A stretch of DNA of 64,000 nt from Molossus alvarezi (GCA_037176705.1 CM073886.1:11368501-11432500), one strand, 5' to 3'; counted from the first letter of the stretch, positions 1-12,063 are shown. A program made the numbers and translations. Notes: a model not told the origin generated them from the letters alone.

Positions 1-254
1 TACTGACAACATATTAGTTGTCATATGTTTGAACCTTTGCCATATTTCTTTTTAAAACTTCAACTCTAATTAAGATGACACAACATGGTTCAAGTGATGA
101 AATAACCTGGTAAAGACAAAAAACTCAATGTGGTATAGAGAAGTAATTCTCCACAGTAGGCCAGACTCTTTAGTTCTTTAAGTTAGTCATTCATGAAATG
201 ATTTACTGACTTCCTACATCAAACTTAAAATCCTAGGTACTGTGTATACTATAT

Positions 255-490
255 AATACAAGAGTTAATGTTTATAGGGCGTAGCGTATGCCAGGCATTT
301 TACATATATTAACTCATTTACTCTTCCAAATAATGCCAGGAGGTAGAGCCTATTTTTATTTCCCATTTTATAGATGAGAACATTCAAGGCCCAGAGAGGT
401 TAGGCAACTTCTCAAGGTCACACTGCAGCCATGTGGTGGAACTGGAATTCAAGCCCGGACAATTTGGCTCAGGAACCTGGGCTCTTAGCT
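255..490 (-). mobile_element. MIR SINE, antisense
   Basis: Reads as the reverse complement of MIR: 'cattttatagatgagaa', then 'cccagagaggttaggcaact', then 'aaggtcacactgcagc', then 'ggaattcaagcccgg'. Ancient mammal-wide tRNA-derived SINE with many substitutions. Confidence 0.75.
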
Positions 491-595
491 GTTGAACTTT
501 CACCTCAGAGGGGTAATATTGCCCCTGCCCTCTAGGAGTCAGTTTACTGAGGAAGATGGGACATATATTCTGATAATAACAAGAGACTGTGATAA

Positions 596-840
596 GCCCT
601 GGATGGTTTAGTTCAGTGGTTAGAGTGTTGGCCTGCGGACCAGAGAGTCCTAGGTTCGGTTCCCGCTAAGGGCACATACCTTGGTGGCAGTTTGTCCCCG
701 GCCCCAGTTGGGGTCCTGTGGGTGGCAACCAGTCGATTTGTCTCTCTAACATTGATATTTCTCTCTCTCTCCCCCTCCCCCCTGTCTCCCATTCTATCTG
801 AAGATAAATGCAAAAATGTCCTCTGGTGAGGATTAAAAAA
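596..840 (+). mobile_element. Ves-type SINE, full length
   Basis: Head 'gccctggatggtttagttcag', then 'ggttcggttcccgctaaggg', a CT-rich tail and 'cctctggtgaggatt' before poly-A. Flanked by imperfect target duplications near 'gactgtgataag' and 'gactgataag'. Confidence 0.85.
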
Positions 841-1439
841 AAGAAAAAGACTGATAAGGGTGATTGCAAGGTAGCATATCTGAGAGAGATGAACTGAGGA
901 GAGGAGTCTTGAAGGATTAGGAAGAGCTTGACAGTTGAACAAGGTAAAAAAAGGTCTTCAGTAGTTGTTTTCAGATAGTTCTGAAGACCAGATACCTATC
1001 AGTAAAGATAATAGAAAGTGATAGGTATAAAAGAAGAGTGAAGAAGGAACTACCATTTATTGAGTGCGTAGGGCTTTTTAGGGCTTTATGTGTGTACATT
1101 CATGTGGCACTCAAACATGTAACTTTTTTCTCATCATAAATACTTTTACCACTACTTTACTTGCCATTAGCTGCTCTATTTTTTTGTTTCCCTTTGCAAA
1201 AAAAACCCTAGGAAAGAGTGCTCTCTAAGTGGTCATCCTCCATTCTCTGTAAAGCTCACTTGTCAAGGTCCCTCTCTACACTATTCCTAAATGCAATGGT
1301 TAGTTCTCAGTTCTTACCTTACTTGATCTGTCAGTAGCACTGGACAAGTTGAACACCCCTAAAATCTTCACTTGGTCTCTAGGACGCTAGGATGTCCGTT
1401 TGGTTTTCCTCCATCTCACTGGTAGTTTCTTCCTCATCT

Positions 1440-2720
1440 CACTGATCTTTGAACAGCTGGGGTGTCCTAGGCCTCAGACCTTGTGAGCTCCTAGTCCAGA
1501 CCTCTTTCCTCAGTAGCACTTCTCACGTATGCAGCTGCCTACTTGACATGCACACTTGTTCGTCATACACTTCAAATGTAACGTGTCTCACATTCAACTC
1601 TATGTCATTTGAGGGCAGCTTCATTCTTCTAGCTGCTTGTGCCAAAAACTTGGGAATCATCCTTGACCTTTCACACCATACATCTGATTGTATCAGGAAA
1701 GCCGATTGTTTTCTGCCTTTGAAATGTAGCCAGGATTTTATCACTGTTTATTCCCTCCACTGCTACCACTGTAGTTCAGGCTTTCATCATCTCTTACCTG
1801 GATTATGGCAGTTGCCTCCTAACTGTTCTGAGCTTCTGACCTTGCCCCTTTATAGGCTGTTTTCAACATAGTAGCCTTGGTGATTTTTTGAAAAATCTAA
1901 GGTAGTTCATGCCTTTGCTCTGTTCCCATGGCTCCTCGTCTCACTACAGTGAAGCCAGTAGCAGCCCTCATGCTTCTGCATGATCTGTTGTGCCCTCCAT
2001 ATTCTGGCCCATGGTTACACGCTGAACCCATCTACTACTCCCTCCGTGGCTCACTCTGTTCAACTACCTTGGCCTCCTTGCTGTTCAGATTCCAGGTGTG
2101 TTCCTGCCTCAGGGCTTTGTCCTGGTTGTTGCCACCACTTGGACTTCCCTGTTGCTTGGATAGCTGCATGACAAGTTTGACCTTCTGCAAGCCTTCGCAA
2201 GAGACATCTTCCCAATGAGGCCTCTCCTTAGCACCCTATTTATTTATTTTATATCCTCACCTGAGGACATTTTTCCATTTTTTGTTCAGATAGAGTGGGA
2301 GGGATAGAGAGAAAAAGAGAGAAACATCGATGTGAAAGGGACACATCGAGTGGCTGCCTTGCGCACAACCCAACCAGAACCAGGGACAAACTGCAACCGT
2401 AGTACATGCCCTTAGCAGGAACCAAACCCGGGTCTCTCCGGACCACAGGCCAATGCTCTAACCGCTGAGCCAAACCAGCCAGGGCCTTAGCACCCTATTT
2501 AAAATTATAATCCCACTCCAGCTCCCAGTCCTTTACATACTGCTTTACTTCTTTTTGTACCATTTATAATTTGTAAACATTTTATCTACTTAATGTTATT
2601 TGTGAAGTCTGTTGTTGTTGTTGTTTTTAATCTCCTTCTGCTAAAATATTAACTTTATAAAGCTAAGGGTCTTTGCTTTGTTTACCCAAGAGTCTAGAAC
2701 AGTTCTTGGCACAGTAAACA
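1440..2720 (+). mobile_element. L2 LINE fragment, split by a SINE
   Basis: Matches the L2 (CR1-clade) reverse transcriptase 3' region: 'cagctgcctacttgacatgc', 'cttgggaatcatccttgac', 'tcttacctggattatggcag', 'gcctcagggctttgtcc'. Frameshifts and stops are frequent, so it is a dead remnant. The Ves SINE at 2243-2484 interrupts it. Confidence 0.75.
2243..2484 (-). mobile_element. Ves-type SINE in L2, clean target duplication
   Basis: Antisense copy running from 'atcctcacctgaggac' to 'gagccaaaccagccagg'. The 17-bp direct repeat 'ccttagcaccctattta' flanks both sides, showing insertion into the L2 remnant. Confidence 0.92.
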
Positions 2721-2739
2721 GTTAAATTGTGGTAGGAGT

Positions 2740-3460
2740 GCTGTGGAGGTCTTGGGTGTTCAGAGGAGGCTTTAGAGAGAGGGAGTAAGCTAGGTTCCCT
2801 GTGATGAATAGAACTTGTAGTAAGAGGATTATTTCAGAAGAGAGGGTGTAACTAAATGTGCTAAGGAAGACAGGTTTGGCCATGGTAGAGGCTTTTGTGA
2901 AGAGTTGGAGAGAAGGCTATAAAGGTAGTTTATGGCTAGATTATGGAGGGCCTCCAGGACTGCTCTAGGGAGTTGGACTTTACTTTTTGGCTGGTTTTTC
3001 CTTAAAGGAAAGTTAATTTATGTGCCATGTATAGGTTAGATTGGTTTGGGAAACTAGATAGAACACCATGCCTGGATGAATGTGCCAAAGGCCTGTCTTG
3101 GGATGTGAAATTTGGAGTGGAGAGGAAGAGAAGGAAAGTTGTCACTTAAAACTCAGATTGATTTCAGATTCAAGGGATGAAGAAAAGGGGAAAGCTTAAG
3201 TTGATTTAGGGTCTCTAACCTGGCAGTTGAGAATAGTGGAAAATTTTAATTGGTGATTTGGATTTAGTGGGGAGAGAAGAGATGACAGATAAAGAAATTG
3301 ACAGGAAGATGGCAGGAGATGGGCCATATGCTGATAAAATAAGGGATTTGGTTCTGTCTGTAGGTAGGTGGGTGTTGCTGGTGTTGAGAAGAAGGTAACT
3401 GGCGTTGGTCAGGACAGGGATCTTGACGATTTTAAGTAGTTTTGTTGTGGACATACCTTG
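2740..3460 (-). mobile_element. L2 LINE fragment, antisense
   Basis: Purine-rich strand typical of inverted L2 3' sequence ('ggagggcctccaggactgc', 'agttggactttac', 'gatgggccatatgctga'). Diverged; limits approximate. Confidence 0.45.
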
Positions 3461-3599
3461 TCCAAGTCAAGGAAGATGTGACAGCGTAGCCTGGGGTGAA
3501 GAGGGAGGGAATTCCTGAACATGTAGCTTCTGCTTTGTCAAATCTGTTCCCTTTCTCCACCAAGGTTTATTCTACAAACACCGCAGACTGACTTTCTGT

Positions 3600-4660
3600 C
3601 TTCACTGTTTCAGGATCACCTATAACCTCTTTGTGTTGAATCCAACATGAATAGCTTCTTTTTAGTTCCTTATGCATCTGACTTTTCCTCTTGGCCTTTA
3701 ACAACCACTAATCTCCTTTTCTTTTTCGGAAACACTTTTTTTTTTCTTGGCTCTCTTGGCTTCCATGATATTACTCTCATGGTTCAGTCTCCCTTGATTT
3801 TCTTTCTCATGGCTTTGGCTATGACCTGTGTACTAATGAAAACTCAGCCTTTCTCTCCAGCCTTGGATATCCACCTGAGTGTCCTGTGGACATCTAATCA
3901 AACATCTAACCAAATCCATCATTTTCTTCTCAGGGCAGTGCCTTCTCCCCATGCCCTAGTTCGGTTAATGACCTTATTCACGCAACACTCAAATGATAAT
4001 CCTGAGTCATCTTTAACTTCCCCTTCACTGTCAGTCCCCTTCTCCTAGACCTGTCGATGCACCTGCCTTTCCCTCCATTCCCTTCACTTTGCTCAGGCCG
4101 TCGTTGTCTTTTGCTTTCCCTGTGCTTTCTTGATAGCTTCCAGGTCTCCCTCCACTAGTCTGTCTTCTGTATCCCTGCCAGAGCTACCTCATGGAACTCA
4201 GATGTAATCATGCCACTTGACCCCTATTGTTGTCAGAGACCCAAGTTTTTATCAGCAGAGTAGTGGAAAGCACATGGGGCCCTGGATTTTCACAGTTTCA
4301 CTTACTTTTAGTCTTCTCAGGAAGGATGAAAATTATTTATTAGATGCTTGAAGTGATTTATTTGGAATATCTTTTAGACTTCTTAAATTATACCTTGTTC
4401 TCTAGCCACAACAAACCACTTTTTATTCCCAGAACACTGAGTACACTTTCATACTTTTGTGCCTTTGCTCAGTTCTTTTTCCTCTGCTTGAATGTCCTTT
4501 TCTTCATTTTTGCAGGTGAGCTCTTACCATTTCAGGGTCACCATAAACATAACCTCTTTGAGTCTTTCCAGCCACTAGTTTCACATTTATCATCTTTGTT
4601 AGGTCTGTTTTTTCACTTTCATTATTTTGATTTATTTGTTTTTATTGTATAAGAATTACA
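3600..4660 (+). mobile_element. Probable L2 LINE fragment
   Basis: Pyrimidine-rich sense-like L2 phrases ('ggatatccacctgagtgtcc', 'tccttttcttcatttttgcaggtgagctc', shortened here as separate motifs near 3868 and 4495). No intact reading frame. Boundary with neighbouring unassigned sequence is unclear. Confidence 0.4.
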
Positions 4661-4803
4661 AGACTACATTCTTATAGTAAGTGTCAAACAATTCAGAAGT
4701 TTGAAGAGCAAAATGTGAAGCTCTTCCATCCTTTCCCTCACTTCCTTCCCCTCAATCCCTCTTCAAGCCTGGGAGTGGAATTTGTGCTCTCTAAGAGTCC
4801 CTA

Positions 4804-5065
4804 TCAACCCTGGACTGGTAGGTCAGTTAGTTAGAGCATCATCCCAGTATCCCAAGATTGCGGGTTTGATTTCCAGTCAGGGCACATACAAGAAACAACC
4901 AGTGAATGAAATAAGTGAAACAACAAATCGATGTTTCTCTCTCTTCCTCCCCCTCCCCCTTTCTACCTCTCTCCCTCTCTGCCTCTTCCCCTCCTTCTTC
5001 CTCCCTGGCCTTCTCTCCCTCCCTTTCTCCCTTCTCTCTCTCAAATCAGTTAAAAACAAAAAATC
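4804..5065 (+). mobile_element. Bat tRNA-type SINE, older copy
   Basis: Head 'accctggactggtaggtcag', 'gcgggtttgatttccagtca' B-box-like block, long CT-rich tract 4934-5041, then 'aaatcagttaaaaac'. A different head subtype from the 'ctaagggcac' copies. Confidence 0.75.
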
Positions 5066-5640
5066 CGTATTGGGATGAGTCCCATTCCTCTTTGAATCTC
5101 CAGTGCCCAGTAAGCATTCAGCATATGTTTAGGTAATCAAGAGTCAGGTGTGAAAATAAATCTAAGAGGGTCAAGGTGGGCCCTTGTGGTTAGTAAATGA
5201 TAGCAGTAGTATTTGAAGAGTGGGGTAAGATTGAATTCGAGTATGAATATAGTTAAACATCTTCTTTTTCCAAAACCCATAGCAACCAGCAAGCTCAGGT
5301 ATTTTCCCTCTGGGGAGGTTGAGGTGGGGGGCAGGTGAGCAAGGGGAGTTGTTAGAACAAATGCTGTGTATGTAGATGGTGTATTTACCGGGAGGCTCCA
5401 AAAACTAAATGCTCCTGGTAGAAGTGCTGGGGAACTATTAGGAGTGGGGTTTGGGGGTGGTGAGGGAGTTGTGGATACTGTTCAAGGAAACCCACAAAGC
5501 AGAGAAGTGAGGGATGTAAAAGACTAAAGGGAAGGAAAGGAAATGGGTTTAGAGGGAGAAAAAAGGTTTGGGTATGTTTCATAATTTCAATTTGCTCATT
5601 GTTTGGGGACCCTTGTGTAGTGCATACAGTACCTCATTTA

Positions 5641-5832
5641 ATCCTCACCTGAGGATATGTTTTTATTGATTTGAGAGCGAGAGAGAGAGAGAAACATTGA
5701 TCAGTTGCCTCCTGTATGCACCTTGATGGGAATTGAACCTGCAATCTAGGTACATGCCCTGAGCAGGAATTGAACTACAACCTTTTGGTATATGGGACAA
5801 CGCTCCAACCAACTGAGCCTTCCAGCCAGGGC
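5641..5832 (-). mobile_element. Ves-type SINE inside MIR
   Basis: Antisense SINE from 'atcctcacctgaggatatg' to 'ccagccagggc'. The direct repeat 'cagtacctcattta' (5627-5640 and 5833-5846) marks insertion into a MIR whose left part starts there. Confidence 0.9.
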
Positions 5833-6050
5833 CAGTACCTCATTTAATATCTTATAGCTATTCTCCTGCAAGGTAGGTGCTATCTGTTCCCATTTTACAG
5901 TTGAGAAAGATGAAGATACTGAGGCTCAGGGAGGGTGATGTTAGTAGTTTATCCAAAATTATATAACAGGTTGGTAGAGACAGGATTCACACACAAAGTT
6001 CTAACTCCACACCCCATGCTTTCTTCTATTACTAGGTTTCTTAAGGTTGT
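5833..6050 (-). mobile_element. MIR SINE, antisense
   Basis: Contains 'cccattttacagttgagaaa', 'actgaggctcagggagggtg' and 'acaggattcacacacaaag', the usual inverted MIR order. The SINE at 5641-5832 sits at its left edge. Confidence 0.7.
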
Positions 6051-6430
6051 GCACATTTACAGAGGTATATTTACTTGAAATGTAGCCTACTTGAAATACT
6101 GTCAGGAAAAACAGCACATCTAGTCATCTAACCTTAAAACTTGCAAAATTTACTTCATAGTTGAAAGGGCAAAATGGCCAAAGTTTGCTGATAACAAAAG
6201 AGAAGAGATATTTCTGCATATCCTCTAATGTGATACAATAGAAAAAGTATGACTATTGTGGACACAGTGGTGGCTGGACCACTTTACAGGTTATCAACAG
6301 AAAGGAAGTTTTCTTAGTTTCTTTTCTTTGTAAAGAACTAGTTGTCTTCCATTATGGGCTAATACTTTTGGGGAAGATGATAAAAATGAATTGTTAGCAA
6401 AATAATCTAGTTGTCATTAGATTTAAAAAA

Positions 6431-6534
6431 AAAATATATATATATATTTTGGTACGTGCCCCTAGTGGGAACCATACCTGGACTCTCTGGTCCGTAGGCC
6501 GATGTGCCAACCGCTGAGCCAAACTGGCCAGGGC

Positions 6535-6577
<43 letters not shown>

Positions 6578-6582
6578 TATTA
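6431..6582. repeat. (TA)n and poly-A tracts around a SINE head
   Basis: Two (TA)n runs (6434-6449 and about 6561-6582) and a poly-A run of about 26 bases (6535-6560) flank a SINE head fragment. Likely length-variable. Confidence 0.85.
6452..6534 (-). mobile_element. Ves-type SINE head fragment
   Basis: Only the tRNA-like head remains in inverse orientation ('ggtacgtgcccctagtggga' to 'caaactggccagggc'). The CT-rich body and tail are missing. Confidence 0.8.
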
Positions 6583-6763
6583 TATGAGGACATGCTTTTA
6601 TTGATTTTTAGAGGGAGAGGAAGGAAGAGGGAGAGAGAGAGAAATATCCATGTGAAAGTGAAACATCCATTGGTTGTTTCCCATATGTGCCCTGACCGGG
6701 AACTGAACCATCGACTTTTCGGTGCATGGGATGACACTCCAACCCACTGAGCGGCCAGGACGT
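6583..6763 (-). mobile_element. Bat SINE, antisense
   Basis: 'tgaggacatgcttttattga', GA-rich tract, 'ccctgaccgggaactgaac' and 'gagcggccaggac'. Lies directly beside the head fragment, giving two adjacent antisense SINEs. Confidence 0.8.
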
Positions 6764-6815
6764 TACTGGATTTTTTAAAACAAACCTTCACAGCCTTGGA
6801 TTGGGCAGTGGATTC

Positions 6816-6979
6816 TTAAATTTATTTATTTATTGATTGATTCTTTAGAGAGAGAGAGATTTCGATTTGTTGTTCCACTTATTTATGCATTCATTGGTTC
6901 ATTATTGTATATTCCTGACTGGGGATCGAATCCATAATCCTAGACCATCATCCAGCCAACTGAGCCACCTGGCTAGGGC
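6816..6979 (-). mobile_element. Old bat SINE, antisense
   Basis: 'tttatttatttattgattga', short GA tract, 'ctgactggggatcgaatcc', 'gccaactgagccacctggct'. Degenerate. Confidence 0.7.
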
Positions 6980-7399
6980 CCTTAACTGGATTTGACAGAC
7001 ATAAAGTTGAATGTTGTGGCAATGCCAATTGATACAAAAGTTTCTAAATGCTTTCAATTTCTGTACTTCCTTTGCCATGGACCAGGAATAGCATGCTTGA
7101 ACAGCATTTGTTGACACCATCTTAATTCTGATTTCTTCTGAAGTGGTGGCTCCTCCATTCTCCTTACCCTAATTATGGGCATTCCTTACCCTGTAGTCCT
7201 GGGCTTTTTCTTCCTCTTTTCACCCCTATTAAAAATTCATCCCTCCAATAAACTCTTGAAGCAACTCCCATATATAAGTCACAGTACTAGAGATACAAGG
7301 CTGATTACAACATAGTACTTGCCTTAAAGGAAATTATAATCTAGTGGAGGAGCTCAAGGGAGGTACACAAATGACTGCACGAGATGGTATTTTCACCAA

Positions 7400-7421
7400 A
7401 ATAATAATAATAATAATAATA
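7400..7421. repeat. (ATA)n microsatellite
   Basis: About seven uninterrupted trinucleotide units in otherwise unremarkable intronic sequence. Confidence 0.9.
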
Positions 7422-7831
7422 CCTAGTCTCATGACTTCACCTTTTCCCCTCACTCCTGGCCTTTCATCAGGTACTAGTCCAGTATCCCTAACTGCTTGTT
7501 AGTTATCTTCTCTGAGATACCCTACTCTCACTTTACCTTCAGATTCTAATACTGAAAACCAGATGTTTGATTTCTTTATGTGTTTCTGTTCAGCCCATTA
7601 CACTTAGCATATGCATAGTAGTTCGTTTACATTAGAGCAGCCTGCCACTGTCTTATATGAAGATTGTAATGAAAAAGACCTCTGGTTTCAGACTGCCTAG
7701 GATGGTATAAAGGTGTTTTATGAGCTAAATGCAGGTGGGGGAAAAATCATTGGTTTCTAAATTGGCTAATAATCAGATGATTTTATTTTAGAGTAACAAC
7801 TGAGTAATTTTATTATTTTTTATTTTTTGTT

Positions 7832-8093
7832 AATCCTCAGCCGAGGATTTTTTTTTTTTTTTTTTTTTTGTAGATTAACTGGAAGGGAGGGAGGGTGGGA
7901 GGAAGAGAGAGAAAGAGAGACAGAGAAACATTGATGTGAGAGAGACATATCTATTGGTTGCCTCCTGTTCGACCCTGACAGGGTTTGGGGATTGAACCTG
8001 CAATCCAGATATGTGCCCTCGACTGTGAGTCGAACCCATGACCCTTCGGGCCACAGGCCGATGCTTTAACCACTGGGCAAAACCAGCCAGAGC
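7832..8093 (-). mobile_element. Ves-type SINE, antisense
   Basis: 'aatcctcagccgaggatttt' followed by a long T-run, GA tract, two anticodon-side blocks and 'aaaaccagccagagc'. Confidence 0.85.
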
Positions 8094-8410
8094 ACAACTG
8101 GATATTTTTAATAAAAATGAATTGTGCTCATTAAAAAAATCAAGCTGTATCGAAAGGTACAAAGAACATGGCAAAAAAAAAATCACCCCAAATCCTACTA
8201 CCTTAAACTATGATTAACATTATCTAAATATTCCATATATCTTTGTATCTATCTTTATATCTATCTATCTGTCTGTTCATTCATCCATCCATCCATGGAT
8301 AAAGGGAGTGAATACCTAATCTAAGTACTTTTATTAAAAAAGTGATTGTGTTGATTTTTTGGGTCATGCTAGTTTAAAAGAAAAATCTGTTTACTATCAT
8401 TTGCATTTTT
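8094..8410 (-). mobile_element. Probable old L1 3' remnant with (TCTA)n/(CATC)n
   Basis: 'aatcctactaccttaaact' and 'gattaacattatct' resemble inverted old L1 3' sequence. Simple repeats (TCTA)n and (CATC)n lie at about 8243-8298. Confidence 0.35.
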
Positions 8411-8420
8411 GTTGTTGTTG

Positions 8421-8669
8421 TTAATCCTCACCCGAGGATATTTTTCCACTGATTTTTAGAGAGAGTGGAAGGGAGGGAGGAGAAGAAAGAGAGAGAGAGA
8501 AACATTGTTGTGGAAGAGACACATTGGTCAGATGCTTCCTGCTCAACCCCAACCCAGTCCAGGGATTGAACCTGCAACCCAGGTATGTTTGACCAGGAAT
8601 TGAACCCGCAATCGTTTGGTCTGTGGGCTGACGCTCTAATTTAAACTGTTGAGCCAAACTGGCCAGGGC
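8421..8669 (-). mobile_element. Ves-type SINE, antisense
   Basis: Complete from 'aatcctcacccgaggatat' to 'caaactggccagggc'. Preceded by a (GTT)n-like run. Confidence 0.88.
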
Positions 8670-8819
8670 AAGATTGACTTTTTTTTTTAACTAAACATAA
8701 TGCACTTGAGGTCTATCTATCTCATTTAAATTTAATAGCAGAAAAATTAAACAAGTGAAACTGAAAAAGGAATTGTCAAATTTCAAATAAATCTTTGCTT
8801 TAATAATTATTAGCTTTTT

Positions 8820-9049
8820 TATTTTAATCCTTACCTGAGGATATTTTCCCACTGATTTCCAGATAGAGTGGGAAGGAGAGAGAGAAACGTTGATGTGAGA
8901 GAGACACATCGATTGGTTGTCTCTCACATGACCCCAACCAGGGCTGAGGATCAAACCTGTAATCCAGGTATGTGCCCTTGACTGGAATTGAACCCACAAC
9001 TCTGGTCCACAGGCTGACACTCTAACTGCTGAGCCATACTGGCCAGGGC
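8820..9049 (-). mobile_element. Ves-type SINE, antisense
   Basis: Target duplication 'ataattattagct' on both sides. Body shortened in the GA tract; head ends 'catactggccagggc'. Confidence 0.9.
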
Positions 9050-9290
9050 ATAATTATTAGCTCTTGATAAATCCCTGTAGGTTAAGGAAAAAGAATCAGT
9101 ATACTTCGTAATAGGAAAAATAAGAAAATTTGTATTCCTTCCACTTTTTCCTCTTCACTCTTGATTATTTTACTTTGTCAGTATCTTTAGAGCATTTATA
9201 GCCTGCTCTATATCCCCAGTTTTCTCAGTATTTGGTCTTAGTTTTATATTTTAAAGGATTCAGTGTTTTCCACTGGTTTTTATTATTTTT

Positions 9291-9529
9291 TTTTATTTTT
9301 TAATCCTCACCCAAGGACATGCTTTTACTGATTTTAGAGAGAGAGGAAGGGAGAGGGGGAGAGAGAAAGAGAGAAACATTGATGTGAGAGTGAAACATCT
9401 ATCAGCTGCCCCTGGCACACACCCCAACTGGGGTTTGAATCCAGTTTGTGCCCTGACTGGGAATCGAACCTGAGACCTGTTCAGTGTATGGGACACCAGT
9501 ACAACCAACTGAGCCACATTGGCAAGGAC
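9291..9529 (-). mobile_element. Ves-type SINE, antisense
   Basis: 'taatcctcacccaaggacat' to 'gagccacattggcaaggac'. The nearby 'actggtt' repeat is shared with the next SINE, suggesting both sit in one target area. Confidence 0.82.
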
Positions 9530-9559
9530 CCCAACTGGTTCTTTAAAAAAAAAAAATTT

Positions 9560-9809
9560 TTTTTCTTTTTAATACTCACCTGAGGATATTTTTATCCATT
9601 TACTTTAGATTGAGTGGAGGGGAGGGTGGGAGGGAGAGGGAGAAAAACATCAATATGAGAGAGACACATTGACTGGTCACCTCCCGCATGACCCTGACCA
9701 GGGCTGGGGTGAACCACAACCAAGGTATGTGCCTTTGTTCAGAATTGAACCCGCGACTCTTTAGTCCACGGGCTGACGTTCTATGCACTTAGTTAAACCA
9801 GCCATGGCC
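9560..9809 (-). mobile_element. Ves-type SINE, antisense
   Basis: 'taatactcacctgaggatat' to 'aaaccagccatggcc'. The flanks repeat 'cactggttcttt' (about 9533 and 9810), the target duplication. Confidence 0.85.
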
Positions 9810-10030
9810 CCACTGGTTCTTTCAACTGTAGTCTTTCCATATCTGAATTCTTTGATTCATCTCCTTATTGTTTCTAAAAAGGGTGCCTTATTTGGTGAAT
9901 TAAGAAAGTCTGCTGCATTGTCTTTATACTGGAAGGACATCTTGGCTAGGTATCAAATTATTGGGTTGCACTCTTTCCCTCAGATCTTGTAGACATTGTT
10001 CCACCACCTGGGGTTGGGTATTTTGTTGAC
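9810..10030 (-). mobile_element. L1/half-L1-like fragment, antisense
   Basis: 'aaggacatcttggctaggta', 'attattgggttgcactcttt' and 'gatcttgtagacattgttcc' resemble inverted old L1 ORF1-region sequence. Family not assigned. Confidence 0.4.
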
Positions 10031-10515
10031 CCTTTTTATTTAAAAAAATTTGTTTCTAATTGATTTTTTTAGAGAGAAAGGGAGAGGGAGAGAGAGATAG
10101 ACACATCAATAAGAGAGAACATTGAGCCCTGGCCAGTTTGGCTCAGCAGTTAGAGCATCGGCCTATGGTCCAAAGAGACCTGGGTTCGGTTCCTGCTAAG
10201 GACGTGTACCTTGGTTGCAGTTTGTCCCCAGCCCTGGATGGGTTGTGCGGGTGGCAGCCACTTGATGTGTCCCTTTCACGTCGATGTTTCTCTCTCTCTC
10301 CCTCTCTCTCCCTTTCCCTCTATCTGAACAAAAAATGAAAAAATATCCTGGGGTAAGGATAAGAAAAAAAAAAGAGAACATTGATTGGTCACCTCCTGCA
10401 TGCCCCCCACTGTGGGTCGGGCCCACAACCTGGGCATGTGCCCTGACTGGGAATTGAACTGGCGACCTCTTGGTGCATGGGTTGACGCTCAGCCATTGAG
10501 CCACACTGGCCAAGA
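10031..10515 (-). mobile_element. Bat SINE split by a second SINE
   Basis: Left part 10031-10125 has the poly-T side and GA tract. Right part 10373-10515 has 'gcatgccccccactgtgg' and the head 'ccacactggccaaga'. The interruption is the sense SINE at 10126-10372. Confidence 0.88.
10126..10372 (+). mobile_element. Ves-type SINE nested in a SINE
   Basis: Full-length sense copy from 'gccctggccagtttggctca' to poly-A. Exact 12-bp target duplication 'agagaacattga' at 10114-10125 and 10373-10384. The host SINE is inverted, so the RNA could fold back on itself. Confidence 0.93.
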
Positions 10516-10799
10516 TAATGTACTTTGTAATTCTTGACTGAAAGGCAAGTCAGGAGTTGGAAGGAAGTATTGTTGGTGAATTTGGGGGGCTTACTTGCAA
10601 TAGAGTGGCAAAATAATAGGGAATTTACCTGGTTTACAGCTGTTGAATACAAGCATGGAAAAGGGTGAATAAATATTATAGATGTTTATAACTTCTGAAA
10701 GTTTCTAACCCTGCCTGAGTAGATGTGCATGCCAGCACATGATTATGGTACTGGGTGATAAGGACAGAAATAAAACCTTGTGGAGGTATAACTACTTAA

Positions 10800-11000
10800 A
10801 AGGAAAAAAAGCCTGGCTAAGTTGGGGATGGGGAGGGGTGTATCAGGGAAGGTTTTCCAAAGGAGGTGACAAATGAGTTAGGTTTCAAAACAGAAGTGGG
10901 GGAAGTCATTAGAAAAGAGTTTGGGGCCTGAGGTAGATGTGAAGGGCCATTTGGGGCAGATATACATGGCAAAGTGAAAAAGCTCAGTGTATTTAGGTTC
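10800..11000 (-). mobile_element. L2 fragment, antisense
   Basis: 'ggaaggttttccaaaggagg', 'gttaggtttcaaaac' and 'agagtttggggcctgagg' follow the inverted L2 3' order. Confidence 0.5.
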
Positions 11001-11521
11001 ATTAAGGTGAAAGCTTTGAAATGTTAAAGAGCAAGGCTTCCACTAGACAGCAGAGGTGATTTCTGTGGAGGCAGCTACTCCAGAAAGGCTTTTATTTAAT
11101 TCATGGGGAAAGGAGTTGTGTGCTTTATTACTGTCCAAGAAATTGTTTCTCTTCATCCTGCGTTCTGTTATTAGTGAAAGACAAGTGATCTAGCAAGGAT
11201 TTATTTAATTTAAGTGTGTTATTTTGAGATAATTTTATAATTGCAGTAGTACTGCAAAAATAGTGTAGGGAGGTCCTATATACTCTCTCCCATAGATGAT
11301 TTATTTAAAAACAAACAACACTCCCAAAACAACAACAACAACAAAATCACTGTAGTGGCCAAGCCTTCCAAGATTGTGGCCAGTAATTTAGTTCAGTTTC
11401 TGCACCTTCTTTGTCTTAATACTGTTTGGCAATTAAAGTAGATACTGATGCTATCAGAAGGTCTTCTTTACCACCTCTTGATTTTGCTTAGTTATTATTT
11501 TCCTAATGTGAAACATATTTT

Positions 11522-11716
11522 GGGCCCTGGCGGTTGTGCCTCAGTCAGTTGGGCGGCTTCCTGTGCACCGGAAGGTTGCCGGTTCCATTCCTGGTCAGAG
11601 CATAGGCCCGGGAGGCAGCCGGTAGTTCACTCGCATGTGAATATTTCTCTCTCTCACTCCTTTTCCTTTTCTCTCTCTCTCTAAAAATCAATAGAAAAAT
11701 CTTAAAAAAAAAAAAA
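11522..11716 (+). mobile_element. Bat SINE, sense
   Basis: Head 'gggccctggcggttgtgcct', 'ggttgccggttccattcctg', CT-rich tail and poly-A. Target duplication 'tattttgg' on both sides. Confidence 0.85.
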
Positions 11717-11825
11717 GTATTTTGGACTCTGGAGTATTTCATAAGTATAAAAAGACAATTAACCACCATCTGTTTCAACCTTTAATAATAGCGTTTTGGC
11801 TTGTTTCCTTCTAGTCTTTATTTAC

Positions 11826-12063
11826 TTTTTTTTTTCTCTCGCCAGAGGACATTTTTGCATTTACCTTCAGATAGAGCAAGAGGGATAGAGGGAGGAAGAG
11901 AGAGAGAGAAATATCGATGTGAGAGAGACACATTGAGTGGTTGCTACCCACACGACCCCAACCTGGGGCTGAGGAAAAACTGCAACCGAGGTACATGGGA
12001 ACTGAACCTGGGACTCTGTCCTACGGGCTGATGCTCTAACCGCCGAGCTGAACTGGCCAGGGC
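11826..12063 (-). mobile_element. Ves-type SINE, antisense
   Basis: Target duplication 'tttatttacttttt'. The copy ends 'gaactggccagggc'. Confidence 0.9.

Noticed and set aside
1449..2218. Open frames on the plus strand near 1.4-2.2 kb
   Set aside because: They lie in a diverged L2 LINE and do not form one continuous protein.
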